Origin: an uncultured Alphaproteobacteria bacterium
Lineage (GTDB): Bacteria; Pseudomonadota; Alphaproteobacteria; HIMB59; GCA-002718135
Direction: 5' to 3'
NCBI GenBank assembly: GCA_902560675.1
Contig: CACEMP010000003.1
Coordinates: 28,840-92,839 of the forward strand
Length of the DNA: 64,000 nt
Part shown: positions 51,615-60,609 of the stretch, in pieces
Layout: the number at the start of each line of letters is the position of its first letter
Numbering within the stretch: position 1 is the first letter of the stretch
Translations under genes and position numbers: made by a program
The notes under the pieces: model-generated
The model's input: the letters and a program-made list of their open reading frames with translations, nothing else
Database searches by the model: none
Told to the model about the DNA's origin: nothing

Positions 51615-53477
51615 ATGACTCATCAAATTAATATATCTTTTACAAAAGAAAATAAATTAAAAATTATTCTTGATGATAAATTAGTAGATTCAAATTTAAA
51701 ATTGTGTTTCTCATTAGTTTATTCAATAAAATCTATATCAGGAGGTGAAATAATTAAGCAAATTGGACGTTATTACGAGTTATCTATAAAAAAAAATACA
51801 ATTTTATTAGATTTACAAATTCCTAAAATTGGTAACTTCAACCTTTCGTGTGGTCCGGAAGGTATTTTCATTATTGATACATTAAACAATAGTAAATTAA
51901 ATATAAATGTTTCAGATTTGATATTTGAAAAACCAATTAAAAAGAAAACTTATGAAGATTTAAAAACAAAAAATTTTATACCTATTATTCCTGAGCCAGA
52001 AAAAATTTATTTACAAAATGAATTTTTAAATATTAAAAATAAAACATTTAATCTAAATACGGAAATTGAAATTATTTCTAATTTGCAAAATATTATTTCC
52101 AAATTGGATATTAATTTTACTTCTGAAAAAGGATTTCCAATTTTCTTTAAAAAAGATGATCAGTTATTAAATGATCAATATTTTATCCAGATAACAAAAG
52201 ATAATATTGATATTAAATACAATACTTATGGTGGAAAGCTATATGGTCTTATATCTTTAGTTCATTTAATTGATTTCTATCAAACAAAGCTTCCAATTTG
52301 TACAATACACGATAATCCAAAATATCAATGGAGAGGAATGCATCTCGATTGTGCAAGACAATTCTATACTATTGATGAAATCAAACGTCTATTTAATTAC
52401 ATGGCATTATTTAAGCTTAATAGATTTCACTGGCATTTAACAGACAACGAAGCGTGGAGAATTGAAATTAAAAAATATCCAGATCTAGCATTAAATGGAG
52501 GATACAGAGGATATAATTTTAAAATACCACCATTGTACGGAAGTGGTTATGATAAATACGGCGGATATTACTCACAGGAAGATATCAAAGATTTAATTAT
52601 ATATGCAAAAAAATTAAATATTGAGATTATGCCTGAAATTGATTTGCCAGCACATTCTTGGGCATTACTAGAAATCATGCCAGAACTTAGAGAACAGTCT
52701 TCAAATATAGTTAGTGAAGATGTTGGTTCGTATAAGAATAATACCATAAATCCTTCCTTAGAAAAAACTGTAACTTTTTTAAAAGATATGTTGAATGAAG
52801 TAAGTGATATTTTCTCATATGATGTAATTCATGTTGGCGTTGATGAAAGACCAAGTAATGCGTGGGAAGGTTCTCCAGCAATTATCGAGTTTATGAAAAA
52901 AAATAATATTAAATCACAAGAGGAATATCAAGATTACTATATGAATTTTTTAATAGATTTTCTTAAATCAAAAAATAAAAGAACAGCTGCTTGGAATGAG
53001 GCGGCAGTGCCTCCTCATATCAATCATGGCGTAGGTGGAAGTGCTGGAAAAATTGATAAATCATGTTTGATCTTTTCATGGGAGCATTCAGATGTTGCAA
53101 AAGAAACTACAAATAAGGGATTTGAAACAATACTTTGTCCTGGTCAAAAAACATATTTTGATATGGCTTATAATAATTCAACTGAAGAAAGAGGAATATG
53201 TTGGGCTGCAACTATAGAAGTAAAAGATATTTTTGAATGGAACCCAACAAAAGATATAAATAAGTCAGAATTGATAAAAGGGTTACAAGGCCAATTGTGG
53301 TCAGAGACAATTACAGATAAAAAATTTTTTGATCAAATGATTAATCCACGATTAGGAACTTTATCAGAAGTTGCATGGAAAGGAAAAATTTCTAGAACTT
53401 GGACTGAATTTCGTTCAGCTTTATTAAATTCTATGAATTTCTTAAAAAAATTAGGCTGGCGATATCATAATTTTTAA
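51615..53477 (+). CDS. Beta-N-acetylhexosaminidase (GH20), cytosolic
   Basis: Glycosidase releasing terminal GlcNAc or GalNAc by substrate-assisted catalysis, 620 residues. An N-terminal beta-domain (1-225) precedes the GH20 barrel: YQWRGMHLDCARQFYTIDEI, NRFHWHLTDNEAWRIE, MPEIDLPAHSW, and the catalytic pair Asp410-Glu411 in HVGVDERP. The family normally has HxGGDE, so one Gly is Val. TCWAATIE-like and GLQGQLWSETI motifs close the site. No signal peptide is present, so it cleaves imported oligosaccharides in the cytosol. It heads an operon running through the ABC importer to nagA. Confidence 0.92.
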   Translation: MTHQINISFTKENKLKIILDDKLVDSNLKLCFSLVYSIKSISGGEIIKQIGRYYELSIKKNTILLDLQIPKIGNFNLSCGPEGIFIIDTLNNSKLNINVSDLIFEKPIKKKTYEDLKTKNFIPIIPEPEKIYLQNEFLNIKNKTFNLNTEIEIISNLQNIISKLDINFTSEKGFPIFFKKDDQLLNDQYFIQITKDNIDIKYNTYGGKLYGLISLVHLIDFYQTKLPICTIHDNPKYQWRGMHLDCARQFYTIDEIKRLFNYMALFKLNRFHWHLTDNEAWRIEIKKYPDLALNGGYRGYNFKIPPLYGSGYDKYGGYYSQEDIKDLIIYAKKLNIEIMPEIDLPAHSWALLEIMPELREQSSNIVSEDVGSYKNNTINPSLEKTVTFLKDMLNEVSDIFSYDVIHVGVDERPSNAWEGSPAIIEFMKKNNIKSQEEYQDYYMNFLIDFLKSKNKRTAAWNEAAVPPHINHGVGGSAGKIDKSCLIFSWEHSDVAKETTNKGFETILCPGQKTYFDMAYNNSTEERGICWAATIEVKDIFEWNPTKDINKSELIKGLQGQLWSETITDKKFFDQMINPRLGTLSEVAWKGKISRTWTEFRSALLNSMNFLKKLGWRYHNF

Positions 53478-53496
53478 TGTTAAACTAAAAATAAAT

Positions 53497-54642
53497 ATGA
53501 AAATAGGTGCAGTTGGTTTTGGGAATAGAACGGTAAGTGTTTATAATGAATTTTCAAAAATTAATCCTAATTTTGAAATGGTTGCTTATGTAGATCCTCA
53601 ACCAATAGGTAAAGAATTTGCTGAGAAACATAATTTTTTGCCAAAAAAAACTTATTCAAATTTAAATAAAATGTTAGATCAAGAGAAACTAGATATGTTA
53701 ATGATTGGGTCTCCTAACCATTTACATTTAGATCATATTAAGTGTGGATTAAGAGCTGGACTAAAAATATTTGCTGAAAAACCTATAGTAATAAATGAAC
53801 AGCAAACTTTCGAATTAGCAAAACTAATTAAAGAATATGGTAAGGATAGAATAATAGTTGGTTTAGTTTTAAGATATTCGCAACAAGCTAGATCTGTAAG
53901 AAAATTATTAGATCAAAATGCTATTGGAAATATAATATCGATTGAAGCTTCAGAACACATTGAGCCATCCCATGGTGCTTTTTTCATGAGAAATTGGAGA
54001 AGAAAACAAAAATATTCAGGAGGTTTTATGCTTGAAAAATGTTGTCATGATATTGATTTCTATTCGATGATAACGGCAAGCAGGCCTATGAAAGTTGCTA
54101 GTTTTGGATCAAGAAGATCTTTTATACCAAATAATCTTCCAGAAGGTTCTCATGAACAATATACAAAAGACAGACTAATAGGTTGGGAGTCAAAATCAAA
54201 TGTTTTTGATAGTGATGCTGATATTGTTGATCATCAAGTAGCAATAATTGAATATGAAAATAATGCAGTGCTATCCTTTCATACTAATATGAAGGTCCCA
54301 GATGAATATAGAAGATTTGCAGTTATTGGATCATCAGGAATGATTGAGGGAGATTTTGTTAGAGGCTATATGAAAGCTCATGATGAGAATAATAATGTTT
54401 TAATCGATGAGAATTATGGAGCTGCATTTGGTAAAGAGGTTAAAGGTCATTATGGCGCAGATAGTTTGATGGCAAAAGAAATAAATAATTATTTACTTGA
54501 TAATAATAACAAGTTACCTGTAGGAATAGTTGAATGTATGGAAGCTGGCATTATCGCAATGAAAATTGACGAAGCAAGAATTAATAAAAAAGTTATTGAT
54601 CTCAGTGAAACTTGGGAAAGATTAGATAGTATAATAAATTAA
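53497..54642 (+). CDS. Gfo/Idh/MocA-family oxidoreductase (possible NAD-dependent glycosidase)
   Basis: Rossmann-fold protein of 381 residues. GAVGFGNRTVSVYNEF is an altered glycine motif, FAEKPIVINE the conserved EKP, and GGFMLEKCCHDIDFYS the His-containing catalytic segment. EASEHIEPSHGAFFMRNWRR is a family-specific loop. It may be an oxidoreductase on an amino sugar or, like GH109 and related Gfo/Idh enzymes, a hydrolase using transient oxidation by tightly bound NAD. It lies between the GH20 gene and the sugar importer, with the permease start on the base after its stop, which favours a role on the imported glycan. Confidence 0.82.
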   Translation: MKIGAVGFGNRTVSVYNEFSKINPNFEMVAYVDPQPIGKEFAEKHNFLPKKTYSNLNKMLDQEKLDMLMIGSPNHLHLDHIKCGLRAGLKIFAEKPIVINEQQTFELAKLIKEYGKDRIIVGLVLRYSQQARSVRKLLDQNAIGNIISIEASEHIEPSHGAFFMRNWRRKQKYSGGFMLEKCCHDIDFYSMITASRPMKVASFGSRRSFIPNNLPEGSHEQYTKDRLIGWESKSNVFDSDADIVDHQVAIIEYENNAVLSFHTNMKVPDEYRRFAVIGSSGMIEGDFVRGYMKAHDENNNVLIDENYGAAFGKEVKGHYGADSLMAKEINNYLLDNNNKLPVGIVECMEAGIIAMKIDEARINKKVIDLSETWERLDSIIN

Positions 54643-55545
54643 ATGAAAAAAAATAAATTAAATTCATATAACTCACAATATTTTTTAGCTTACATTCTAA
54701 TAGCTCCAGCAGTTATATACCTTTTGTGTATAGTGGGATGGCCTTTAATAGAAACATTTAGATTATCATTTACTAATTCTAGTATAGCCGGTGAAGACTA
54801 CGTTGGTTTTGAAAATTATGAAAAACTTTTATCTAGTTCTAAATTTAGTAAAATAGCTATACGAACATTTGTATGGACCTTTTTCTCAGTTTTACTAAAG
54901 TTAATAATAGGAATGATAGGGGCCGTTTTGCTCAACGCAAGTTTGAGAGGTAGATCATTCTTTAGAATTTTAGTTTTACCTCCTTGGGTTGTGCCGATTG
55001 CAATTGGTGCACTTGGTTGGATGTGGGTTTACAATGGTCATTTTGGAATACTATCTGGTATTGGAATTCGATTAGGAATTCTAGATGGACCATTTAGTTT
55101 TTTGGCTTATAAAAATAGCGCTTTTATTGCAACAATGGTAACCGACATCTGGGTTGGCGTACCATTTGTTACACTTTTTTTCTTGGCTGGTATGCAAGCA
55201 ATTCCAAGAGATTTATATGAAGCTGCTTATTGTGATGGAGCTGGTAGATTTAGTAGATGGTATCACATAACACTACCTCAATTAACACCGGTAATTATAA
55301 CTATGTCTCTAATTTCCGCTGTATCTACTTTTGTCTCTTTTGATATAATTTATATTTTAACAGAAGGCGGACCAAGAGGAGCAACAACAACTTTGATTAT
55401 AGATACTTACAAAATGGCACTGGGTAATTATAAGTTTGGTAAGGGATCTGCTAGAGCAGTAATGATCGTAATTATGATATCAACGTTTGCGATTGCATAT
55501 TTTTATTTACTTTCAAGAATAAACAAAAAGGTATCTCATGGATAA
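54643..55545 (+). CDS. Sugar ABC importer permease, MalF/CUT1 type
   Basis: Inner-membrane permease of 300 residues with six helices. IAPAVIYLLCIVGWPLIETFRLSF is the usual N-terminal CUT1 motif, and the EAA loop is DLYEAAYCDGAGRFSRWYHITLP. It forms the channel with the next permease. The start abuts the previous stop, and its own 3' end overlaps the next gene by 8 bases. No ATPase gene is found in this operon. Confidence 0.94.
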   Translation: MKKNKLNSYNSQYFLAYILIAPAVIYLLCIVGWPLIETFRLSFTNSSIAGEDYVGFENYEKLLSSSKFSKIAIRTFVWTFFSVLLKLIIGMIGAVLLNASLRGRSFFRILVLPPWVVPIAIGALGWMWVYNGHFGILSGIGIRLGILDGPFSFLAYKNSAFIATMVTDIWVGVPFVTLFFLAGMQAIPRDLYEAAYCDGAGRFSRWYHITLPQLTPVIITMSLISAVSTFVSFDIIYILTEGGPRGATTTLIIDTYKMALGNYKFGKGSARAVMIVIMISTFAIAYFYLLSRINKKVSHG

Positions 55546-56377
55546 ATATAGCTTACCTTTAAAAATATTTTTATATCTAAGCATAACTGTTTTTTTTATA
55601 TTTATCTTATTACCCTTTGTTGAAATGTTTTACGCGTCTTTACGACCTTTAAAGCACATATTTAGATCTCCTTATCAATTTTATTCTGATGACCTATCTT
55701 TTTGGGCATATAGAGAAATGTGGAACACAGTTCCTCTTTTAGGAAGATATATTTTTAATAGTTTTTTTATGGCTATTACAGTAACTTTTTTTACACTTTT
55801 ATTTGTAATTCCTGCTGCGTACTCATACGCAAGATTTAATTTCCCATTCAAACAAGGTAGTTTATGGGTTCTTTTGGCAGTAAATATGTTTTCTGGTGCG
55901 GTATTATTAATACCTCTATTTAAACTATTAAGATATTTTGACCTTTTAAATACATATTTTGCAATGATTGTACCAGGAATAGCATTTTGTATTCCAACTT
56001 CAATATGGCTATTGAAAGCATATTTTGAAAAAATTCCAGTTGAGCTAGAGGAGGCAGCATATTGTGATGGAGCTTCGAGAATGGATATTCTTTTCAGAAT
56101 TATTGCACCATTGAGCACTCCAGGCATTGCTGTAACTGCTATATATGCTTTTATTCAAGCTTACGCTCAACAATTCCTCTTTGCTATAACATTTAATTCA
56201 ATTAGAGAATATATGCCAATAGTATCTGGTTTAACTGAATTCATTGGCTACCAATCTGTGAAATGGAATGAAATGATGGCAGCTTCTATTGTTGGAGTAT
56301 TCCCAGTTTTAATAGTCTTTATATTTTTACAAAAGTATATTGTAGAAGGTTTAACAGCTGGGGCTGTAAAAAACTAA
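55538..56377 (+). CDS. Sugar ABC importer permease, MalG/CUT1 type
   Basis: Second CUT1 permease, 279 residues and six helices. The EAA loop is ELEEAAYCDGASRMDILFRIIAPL, and PTSIWLLKAYFEKIP precedes it, as in MalG relatives. The pair AAYCDGA is repeated in both permeases, consistent with a matched heterodimer. A 70-base gap follows before the binding-protein gene. Confidence 0.94.
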   Translation: MDKYSLPLKIFLYLSITVFFIFILLPFVEMFYASLRPLKHIFRSPYQFYSDDLSFWAYREMWNTVPLLGRYIFNSFFMAITVTFFTLLFVIPAAYSYARFNFPFKQGSLWVLLAVNMFSGAVLLIPLFKLLRYFDLLNTYFAMIVPGIAFCIPTSIWLLKAYFEKIPVELEEAAYCDGASRMDILFRIIAPLSTPGIAVTAIYAFIQAYAQQFLFAITFNSIREYMPIVSGLTEFIGYQSVKWNEMMAASIVGVFPVLIVFIFLQKYIVEGLTAGAVKN

Positions 56378-56436
56378 TATATTAAATAAATTCGCTTGAT
56401 TGTATTCATATTATAGTGGTACGGTAGTAAATAATT

Positions 56437-56442
56437 TGGAGG
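56437..56442 (+). promoter_or_regulatory. Strong ribosome-binding site of the sugar-binding protein
   Basis: TGGAGG lies 4 bases before ATG 56447. It is one of few GGAGG-type sites in the window, again in front of a binding-protein gene. Confidence 0.75.
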
Positions 56443-56446
56443 AAAC

Positions 56447-57658
56447 ATGAAATTTTTAAAAACTACTTCAATCGCTTCTTTCATATTTTTTTTGTTTTTT
56501 GGTTTCAATGCAAATTCACAGGAATTACATGGAATTCTATGTGGCGGTGAAATTAGACAAGCGGATATGGATGTTGCAGCAGAATTCGAAAGTGCCAATC
56601 CTGGAGTTACTATTAAATGGGAAGCTGTTCCCTGGGGAACTTGTCAGGACAAAGTAATAAACTTGGCTATTGCGGGAGATCCTGTAGATTTAGCCTATGT
56701 TGGTTCTAGAACATTAAAAGGACTTGCTGAAAATGGTCATATCATTAATGTTGACATACCTCAGTCACAAATTGGCATGTATCAACCTGGTATTTTAAAT
56801 ACTGTATCTCACATGGGTAAGGTTTGGGGATATCCAAGAGCTTTTTCTACAAAAGCTTTATTTATGAATTGTGATTTACTAGAGCAAGCGGGTGTTGCAT
56901 GTGAAGGCCCTAAAACATGGGATGAATTATATACAATGGCTGAAGCTGTTACAAATAATGTACCAGGTGTTGCTGGAATTGGATTAACTGGTAAGGATTT
57001 TGATAATACCATGCATCAGTTCCTGAATTATTTATACAGTAATGGAGGTCAAGTTATTGATCCTGATACCAATACAATTACTTTAAATAGTTCAAACGCA
57101 GTTGAAGCTCTTGCTTTTTATGGAAAATTAGCAAACGTAGCTCAAGAGGGTCCTTTAGCATATGAAAGATCTCAATTAAGAGATCTTCTTAATGATAAAA
57201 AAATTGCAATGTACATAGACGGCCCATGGGGACGAGGTACTCACAATGAAGATCTAAATATGAAAACTGTTAGAATTCCTGCTGGACCACAAGGTGAGCA
57301 AGGAACATTATTAATTACTGACAGTATTGCTGTTTTTAATAATACTGGAAATGAAGAGCTTGCTAATAAATTTGCAGCAATGGTTACTTCTCCAAAGTGG
57401 CAATATAAATTAGATACTGAGTGGGGATTAACTCCAATTATGCAATACGATTCAATAGGTAGTGAAGCACCTTACAATGATGACTATTGGATGATGTTTA
57501 TTGATGCAATTGGAGATGGTGGACCAGAACCTCTATTTGTTGATTATAAAGCTTTTCAATCAGTTATGAATAATATGATCCAAGGAGCAATTCTTGGTGA
57601 AGGTGATCCAGCTGATTTAGTAGCTGAAGCTGCTGAAGAGTTAGAAGAATATAAATAA
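56447..57658 (+). CDS. Periplasmic sugar-binding protein (MalE/CUT1 type)
   Basis: Binding protein of 403 residues for the two preceding permeases. A Sec signal (MKFLKTTSIASFIFFLFFGF, cleavage near ANSQ) leads to a mature part with ESANPGVTIKWEAVPWG and KIAMYIDGPWGRGTH, typical of SBP family 1. Oligosaccharides such as chitobiose or other GlcNAc-containing sugars are the likely ligand from the adjacent GH20, NagA and NagB-like genes. A strong hairpin follows 14 bases after the stop. Confidence 0.93.
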   Translation: MKFLKTTSIASFIFFLFFGFNANSQELHGILCGGEIRQADMDVAAEFESANPGVTIKWEAVPWGTCQDKVINLAIAGDPVDLAYVGSRTLKGLAENGHIINVDIPQSQIGMYQPGILNTVSHMGKVWGYPRAFSTKALFMNCDLLEQAGVACEGPKTWDELYTMAEAVTNNVPGVAGIGLTGKDFDNTMHQFLNYLYSNGGQVIDPDTNTITLNSSNAVEALAFYGKLANVAQEGPLAYERSQLRDLLNDKKIAMYIDGPWGRGTHNEDLNMKTVRIPAGPQGEQGTLLITDSIAVFNNTGNEELANKFAAMVTSPKWQYKLDTEWGLTPIMQYDSIGSEAPYNDDYWMMFIDAIGDGGPEPLFVDYKAFQSVMNNMIQGAILGEGDPADLVAEAAEELEEYK

Positions 57659-57672
57659 TCATTTTAATATAT

Positions 57673-57697
57673 TGCTAGGGCAAAACTTGCCCTAGCA
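57673..57697 (+). other. Stable mRNA hairpin after the sugar-binding protein
   Basis: TGCTAGGGCAA (57673-57683) pairs perfectly with TTGCCCTAGCA (57687-57697) around a 3-base AAC loop. There is no T-run behind it, so it is more likely a 3'-end stabiliser or processing block that protects the upstream mRNA than an intrinsic terminator. Confidence 0.8.
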
Positions 57698-57714
57698 TCT
57701 AATGTAAAATTCAA

Positions 57715-58443
57715 ATGAGTAAATTAACAAGGTCTTATTCCTCAAAAATTAATTCAATATTAAAGAAGATATTAAAAGAAGAAGAAAAAAAATTCTTACA
57801 GTGTGCTAAATTAATTAGCAAATCATATAAAAAAGGTGGGCAGTTATATATTTTTGGAACTGGACATTCTAGATTACTAGGAGAAGAATCATTTCACAGA
57901 GCAGGAGGTTTTGCCGCTGCTTGTCCAATAAGAGATGATGATCTAAGTTTTAAAAAAGGAGCAAGAAAAGCCACTGCTCTAGAAAGAACTCCAAATATTG
58001 CAAAAAAAGCTCTCGCTAAATATAAAATTACCAGCAAAGATGTATTAATGATTGTATCTAATTCTGGTGTTAATCATGCACCAGTTGAAGCAGCTTTAAT
58101 TGCAAAGAAAAAAAAAATAAAAACTATTTCACTAACATCTGTTAAATTTTCTAAACAAGCTCCTCTATCTAAATTAAATAAAAGATTATTTGAAATAACG
58201 GATATATTCATTGATAATAAGATTCCACCTGGTGATGCGATTATAAATGTAAAAGATAATATGGTTGGGCCAGCTTCAACAATTACCGGTTCTTTTATTT
58301 TAAATTCTATTTTAATTGAAGTAGCAAATATATTAAAAAATGAAAAATTATTCCCATTCTATATCAGTGTAAATATGCCAAATGCTAAAAAAAATAATGA
58401 TATATTAGAGAAAAAATTTAGTAAGATTAATCCTCATTTATAA
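57715..58443 (+). CDS. SIS-domain protein, UPF0309-like
   Basis: Sugar-isomerase-fold protein of 242 residues. IFGTGHSRLLGEESFHRAGGF and VSNSGVNHAPVEAALIAK form the sugar-phosphate site, KLNKRLFEITDIFIDN and PPGDAIINV follow, and VGPASTITGSFILNSIL is the UPF0309-type C-terminal motif. The family binds phosphorylated amino sugars, but the reaction is not established as far as I know. It lies between the binding protein and nagA, so a role on an amino-sugar phosphate, for example etherase or isomerase, is probable. Confidence 0.82.
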   Translation: MSKLTRSYSSKINSILKKILKEEEKKFLQCAKLISKSYKKGGQLYIFGTGHSRLLGEESFHRAGGFAAACPIRDDDLSFKKGARKATALERTPNIAKKALAKYKITSKDVLMIVSNSGVNHAPVEAALIAKKKKIKTISLTSVKFSKQAPLSKLNKRLFEITDIFIDNKIPPGDAIINVKDNMVGPASTITGSFILNSILIEVANILKNEKLFPFYISVNMPNAKKNNDILEKKFSKINPHL

Positions 58444-58498
58444 TTTTTCTAAATTTTTTTAAAAATTACGAAATTGCTATATAAGATATTAAAGTTAG

Positions 58499-59593
58499 AT
58501 GACTGATCAAAATAAAGTTAGCGGGAAAATTATAAATCATAATTCTTCCTATGTTGGTGATGTATATTTCAACGAAAAAATTATCGACTTGAAAATAAAA
58601 GACCCTGTAGATTATGATAATATTATAATTCCTGGTTTTATTGATCTCCATTGTCATGGTGGTAATGGTTTTGATGTAATGGAGGGTACACAATCAATCA
58701 TTGAAATGTCAAAGTATCATTTACGACATGGAACAACTTCAATAATGCCAACTACTTGGACTAATACATTAGAAAATACTATTTCAGCGTTAAAAGGATT
58801 TAATAAAATAAAGAAAGATAATGGTAATAATATCCTTGGAGTTCATTTAGAGGGACCTTTTATTAATCCTAATAAACTTGGCGCTCAACCAAATTTAACT
58901 GAGAAACCATCTTTAGAGTTTATAAAAAAAATTCTTGAAATTTCTGATGTAAAAATCATTACTTTAGCTCCAGAAATTGAAGGAATGCAAGAATTTATAA
59001 ATGATTTAGTGGACTTAAATATTAAGATTCAATTTGGTCACACTTTGGCAGACTATGATTGCTGTGAAAAAATTATGAAAGATCATGAAATTGGTTTTAC
59101 ACATTTGTATAATGCTATGTCTGGTAATGATCATAGATCCCCAGGAGTTTTATCAGCTGCTCTTTCAAAAGGAAAATATGCTGAAATAATTTGCGATAAT
59201 ATTCATGTTAGTAAAGAAGCAATAAAAATTGCAAAAAAATGTATTCCTGGTCTGTATGCAATAACAGATTCTATTAACGCAAGTGGACTGAATGATGGAG
59301 AATATATTTTTGCAAAAAATAATATAAAAAAAGAAAATCATTCAGTAAAAATAAAGTCTGACGGTACTTTAGCAGGAAGTATTGTTACTATGGATCAAAC
59401 TTTTAAAAATTTAATATCAATGGACTTTTCATTAGAAGAAGCAGTCACTTTGACTAGTTATAATGCTTCTAAATATTTGAATCTAGAAAATGTTGGTATA
59501 ATTCAAAAAAATTTTTTAAGTAATTTTCTTATTTTAGATAAAGAATTTAATCTTAAAGAAGTTTATTTAAGAGGAAAAAAAATTAATGTCTAG
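58499..59593 (+). CDS. nagA: N-acetylglucosamine-6-phosphate deacetylase
   Basis: Amidohydrolase-superfamily enzyme of 364 residues removing acetate from GlcNAc-6-P. Visible metal and catalytic residues are DLHCHGG, HLEGPFINP, QFGHTLAD, FTHLYNAM and the Asp in YAITDSI. DGTLAGSIVTMDQ is the conserved C-terminal motif. It overlaps the downstream deaminase gene by 8 bases. GalNAc-6-P (AgaA-type) specificity cannot be excluded. The required amino-sugar 6-kinase is not encoded in this operon. Confidence 0.93.
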   Translation: MTDQNKVSGKIINHNSSYVGDVYFNEKIIDLKIKDPVDYDNIIIPGFIDLHCHGGNGFDVMEGTQSIIEMSKYHLRHGTTSIMPTTWTNTLENTISALKGFNKIKKDNGNNILGVHLEGPFINPNKLGAQPNLTEKPSLEFIKKILEISDVKIITLAPEIEGMQEFINDLVDLNIKIQFGHTLADYDCCEKIMKDHEIGFTHLYNAMSGNDHRSPGVLSAALSKGKYAEIICDNIHVSKEAIKIAKKCIPGLYAITDSINASGLNDGEYIFAKNNIKKENHSVKIKSDGTLAGSIVTMDQTFKNLISMDFSLEEAVTLTSYNASKYLNLENVGIIQKNFLSNFLILDKEFNLKEVYLRGKKINV

Positions 59594-60608
59594 TTCTCAA
59601 GTTTTATCCGAAGCACTCTCAATTCCAAATAAAATTAATCATTTTAGCTTGAATGATAAAAATAATTACCAAGAAATATCAAATTTAATATCAGAAAAAA
59701 AAATTGATTATGTTGTTACTGTGGCAAGAGGTACTTCAGATTGTGCAGCTCTTTATTTGTCTTATATGTTTGCAAAATATCTTGGTTTACCAACATATAG
59801 CATGCCTCCATCTATAATAACTTTGGAGGAATCAAAATTTGATTTTTCGAGAGCATTAGTTTTCATTATTTCTCAATCTGGAAAAAGTGAAGATTTAGTC
59901 GAATGTCATAAAATGGTACAAAAAATGGGAGCTAAGACCATATTAATAAGCAATAATTTAAATAGCCCTATTATAAAAACATCCAATTATTTTTTTGATA
60001 TAAATGCAGGAGAAGAAAAAAGTGTTGCAGCAACAAAAACTTTTGTTTTGTCTTTATTGATAATTTTAAAGCTTGTTTTTAATACTCTTAATAAAAAAGA
60101 TATTAATCAGCAAATTGAAAAGCTAAGTGATCATTTAATTTTAGATAATCAAAATCAATGGAATCCAAATATATTAGATAAATCGATAAGTAATGGATTT
60201 ATAATTAGTAGGGGCGTTGGATACGCAATTTCTAATGAAATATCTTTAAAGTTTAAAGAGCTATGTCAAGAAATGATAGAACCTTTTAGTAGTGCTGAAG
60301 TAATGCATGGCCCAAAAAGCTTGATAGAAAACTCATTCAAGTTATTTACTATATCACTTAGAGATAAAAGTGGGATGATAGTAGCAAAAGATTCTAGTCA
60401 AATTATTTCACTAACTAACCTTCACTATGAAATTACCTATGATGAAAACTCAAATACAAAATTAAGATATAACACTAGTCAAATGATAGAGTTAGATCCA
60501 ATAATATTACTATCAAAATTTTATCCATGGATTGTTAATTACTCATTTGAAAAAGGATTAGATCCAGACAATCCTAGATATTTAACTAAAGTAACACAAA
60601 CATTTTAA
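59586..60608 (+). CDS. Glucosamine-6-phosphate deaminase, SIS type (NagB-II/AgaS-like)
   Basis: Double-SIS protein of 340 residues, like the isomerase half of GlmS without the glutaminase. VARGTSDCAALYLSYMF and FIISQSGKSEDLVECHKM form the first SIS site, EEKSVAATKTF the linker, and EVMHGPKSLIE the conserved C-terminal block. Following nagA with 8 bases of overlap, it most likely converts GlcN-6-P to fructose-6-P plus ammonia, as NagB-II does in Shewanella. Galactosamine-6-P deaminase (AgaS) is the alternative. It ends the amino-sugar genes. Confidence 0.88.
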   Translation: MSSSQVLSEALSIPNKINHFSLNDKNNYQEISNLISEKKIDYVVTVARGTSDCAALYLSYMFAKYLGLPTYSMPPSIITLEESKFDFSRALVFIISQSGKSEDLVECHKMVQKMGAKTILISNNLNSPIIKTSNYFFDINAGEEKSVAATKTFVLSLLIILKLVFNTLNKKDINQQIEKLSDHLILDNQNQWNPNILDKSISNGFIISRGVGYAISNEISLKFKELCQEMIEPFSSAEVMHGPKSLIENSFKLFTISLRDKSGMIVAKDSSQIISLTNLHYEITYDENSNTKLRYNTSQMIELDPIILLSKFYPWIVNYSFEKGLDPDNPRYLTKVTQTF

Positions 60609-60609
60609 T

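Noticed and set aside
55681..56127. 148-codon open frame on the minus strand opposite the MalG-type permease
   Set aside because: It is a shadow of the permease gene with no family resemblance. The sense protein shows clear EAA and membrane motifs.
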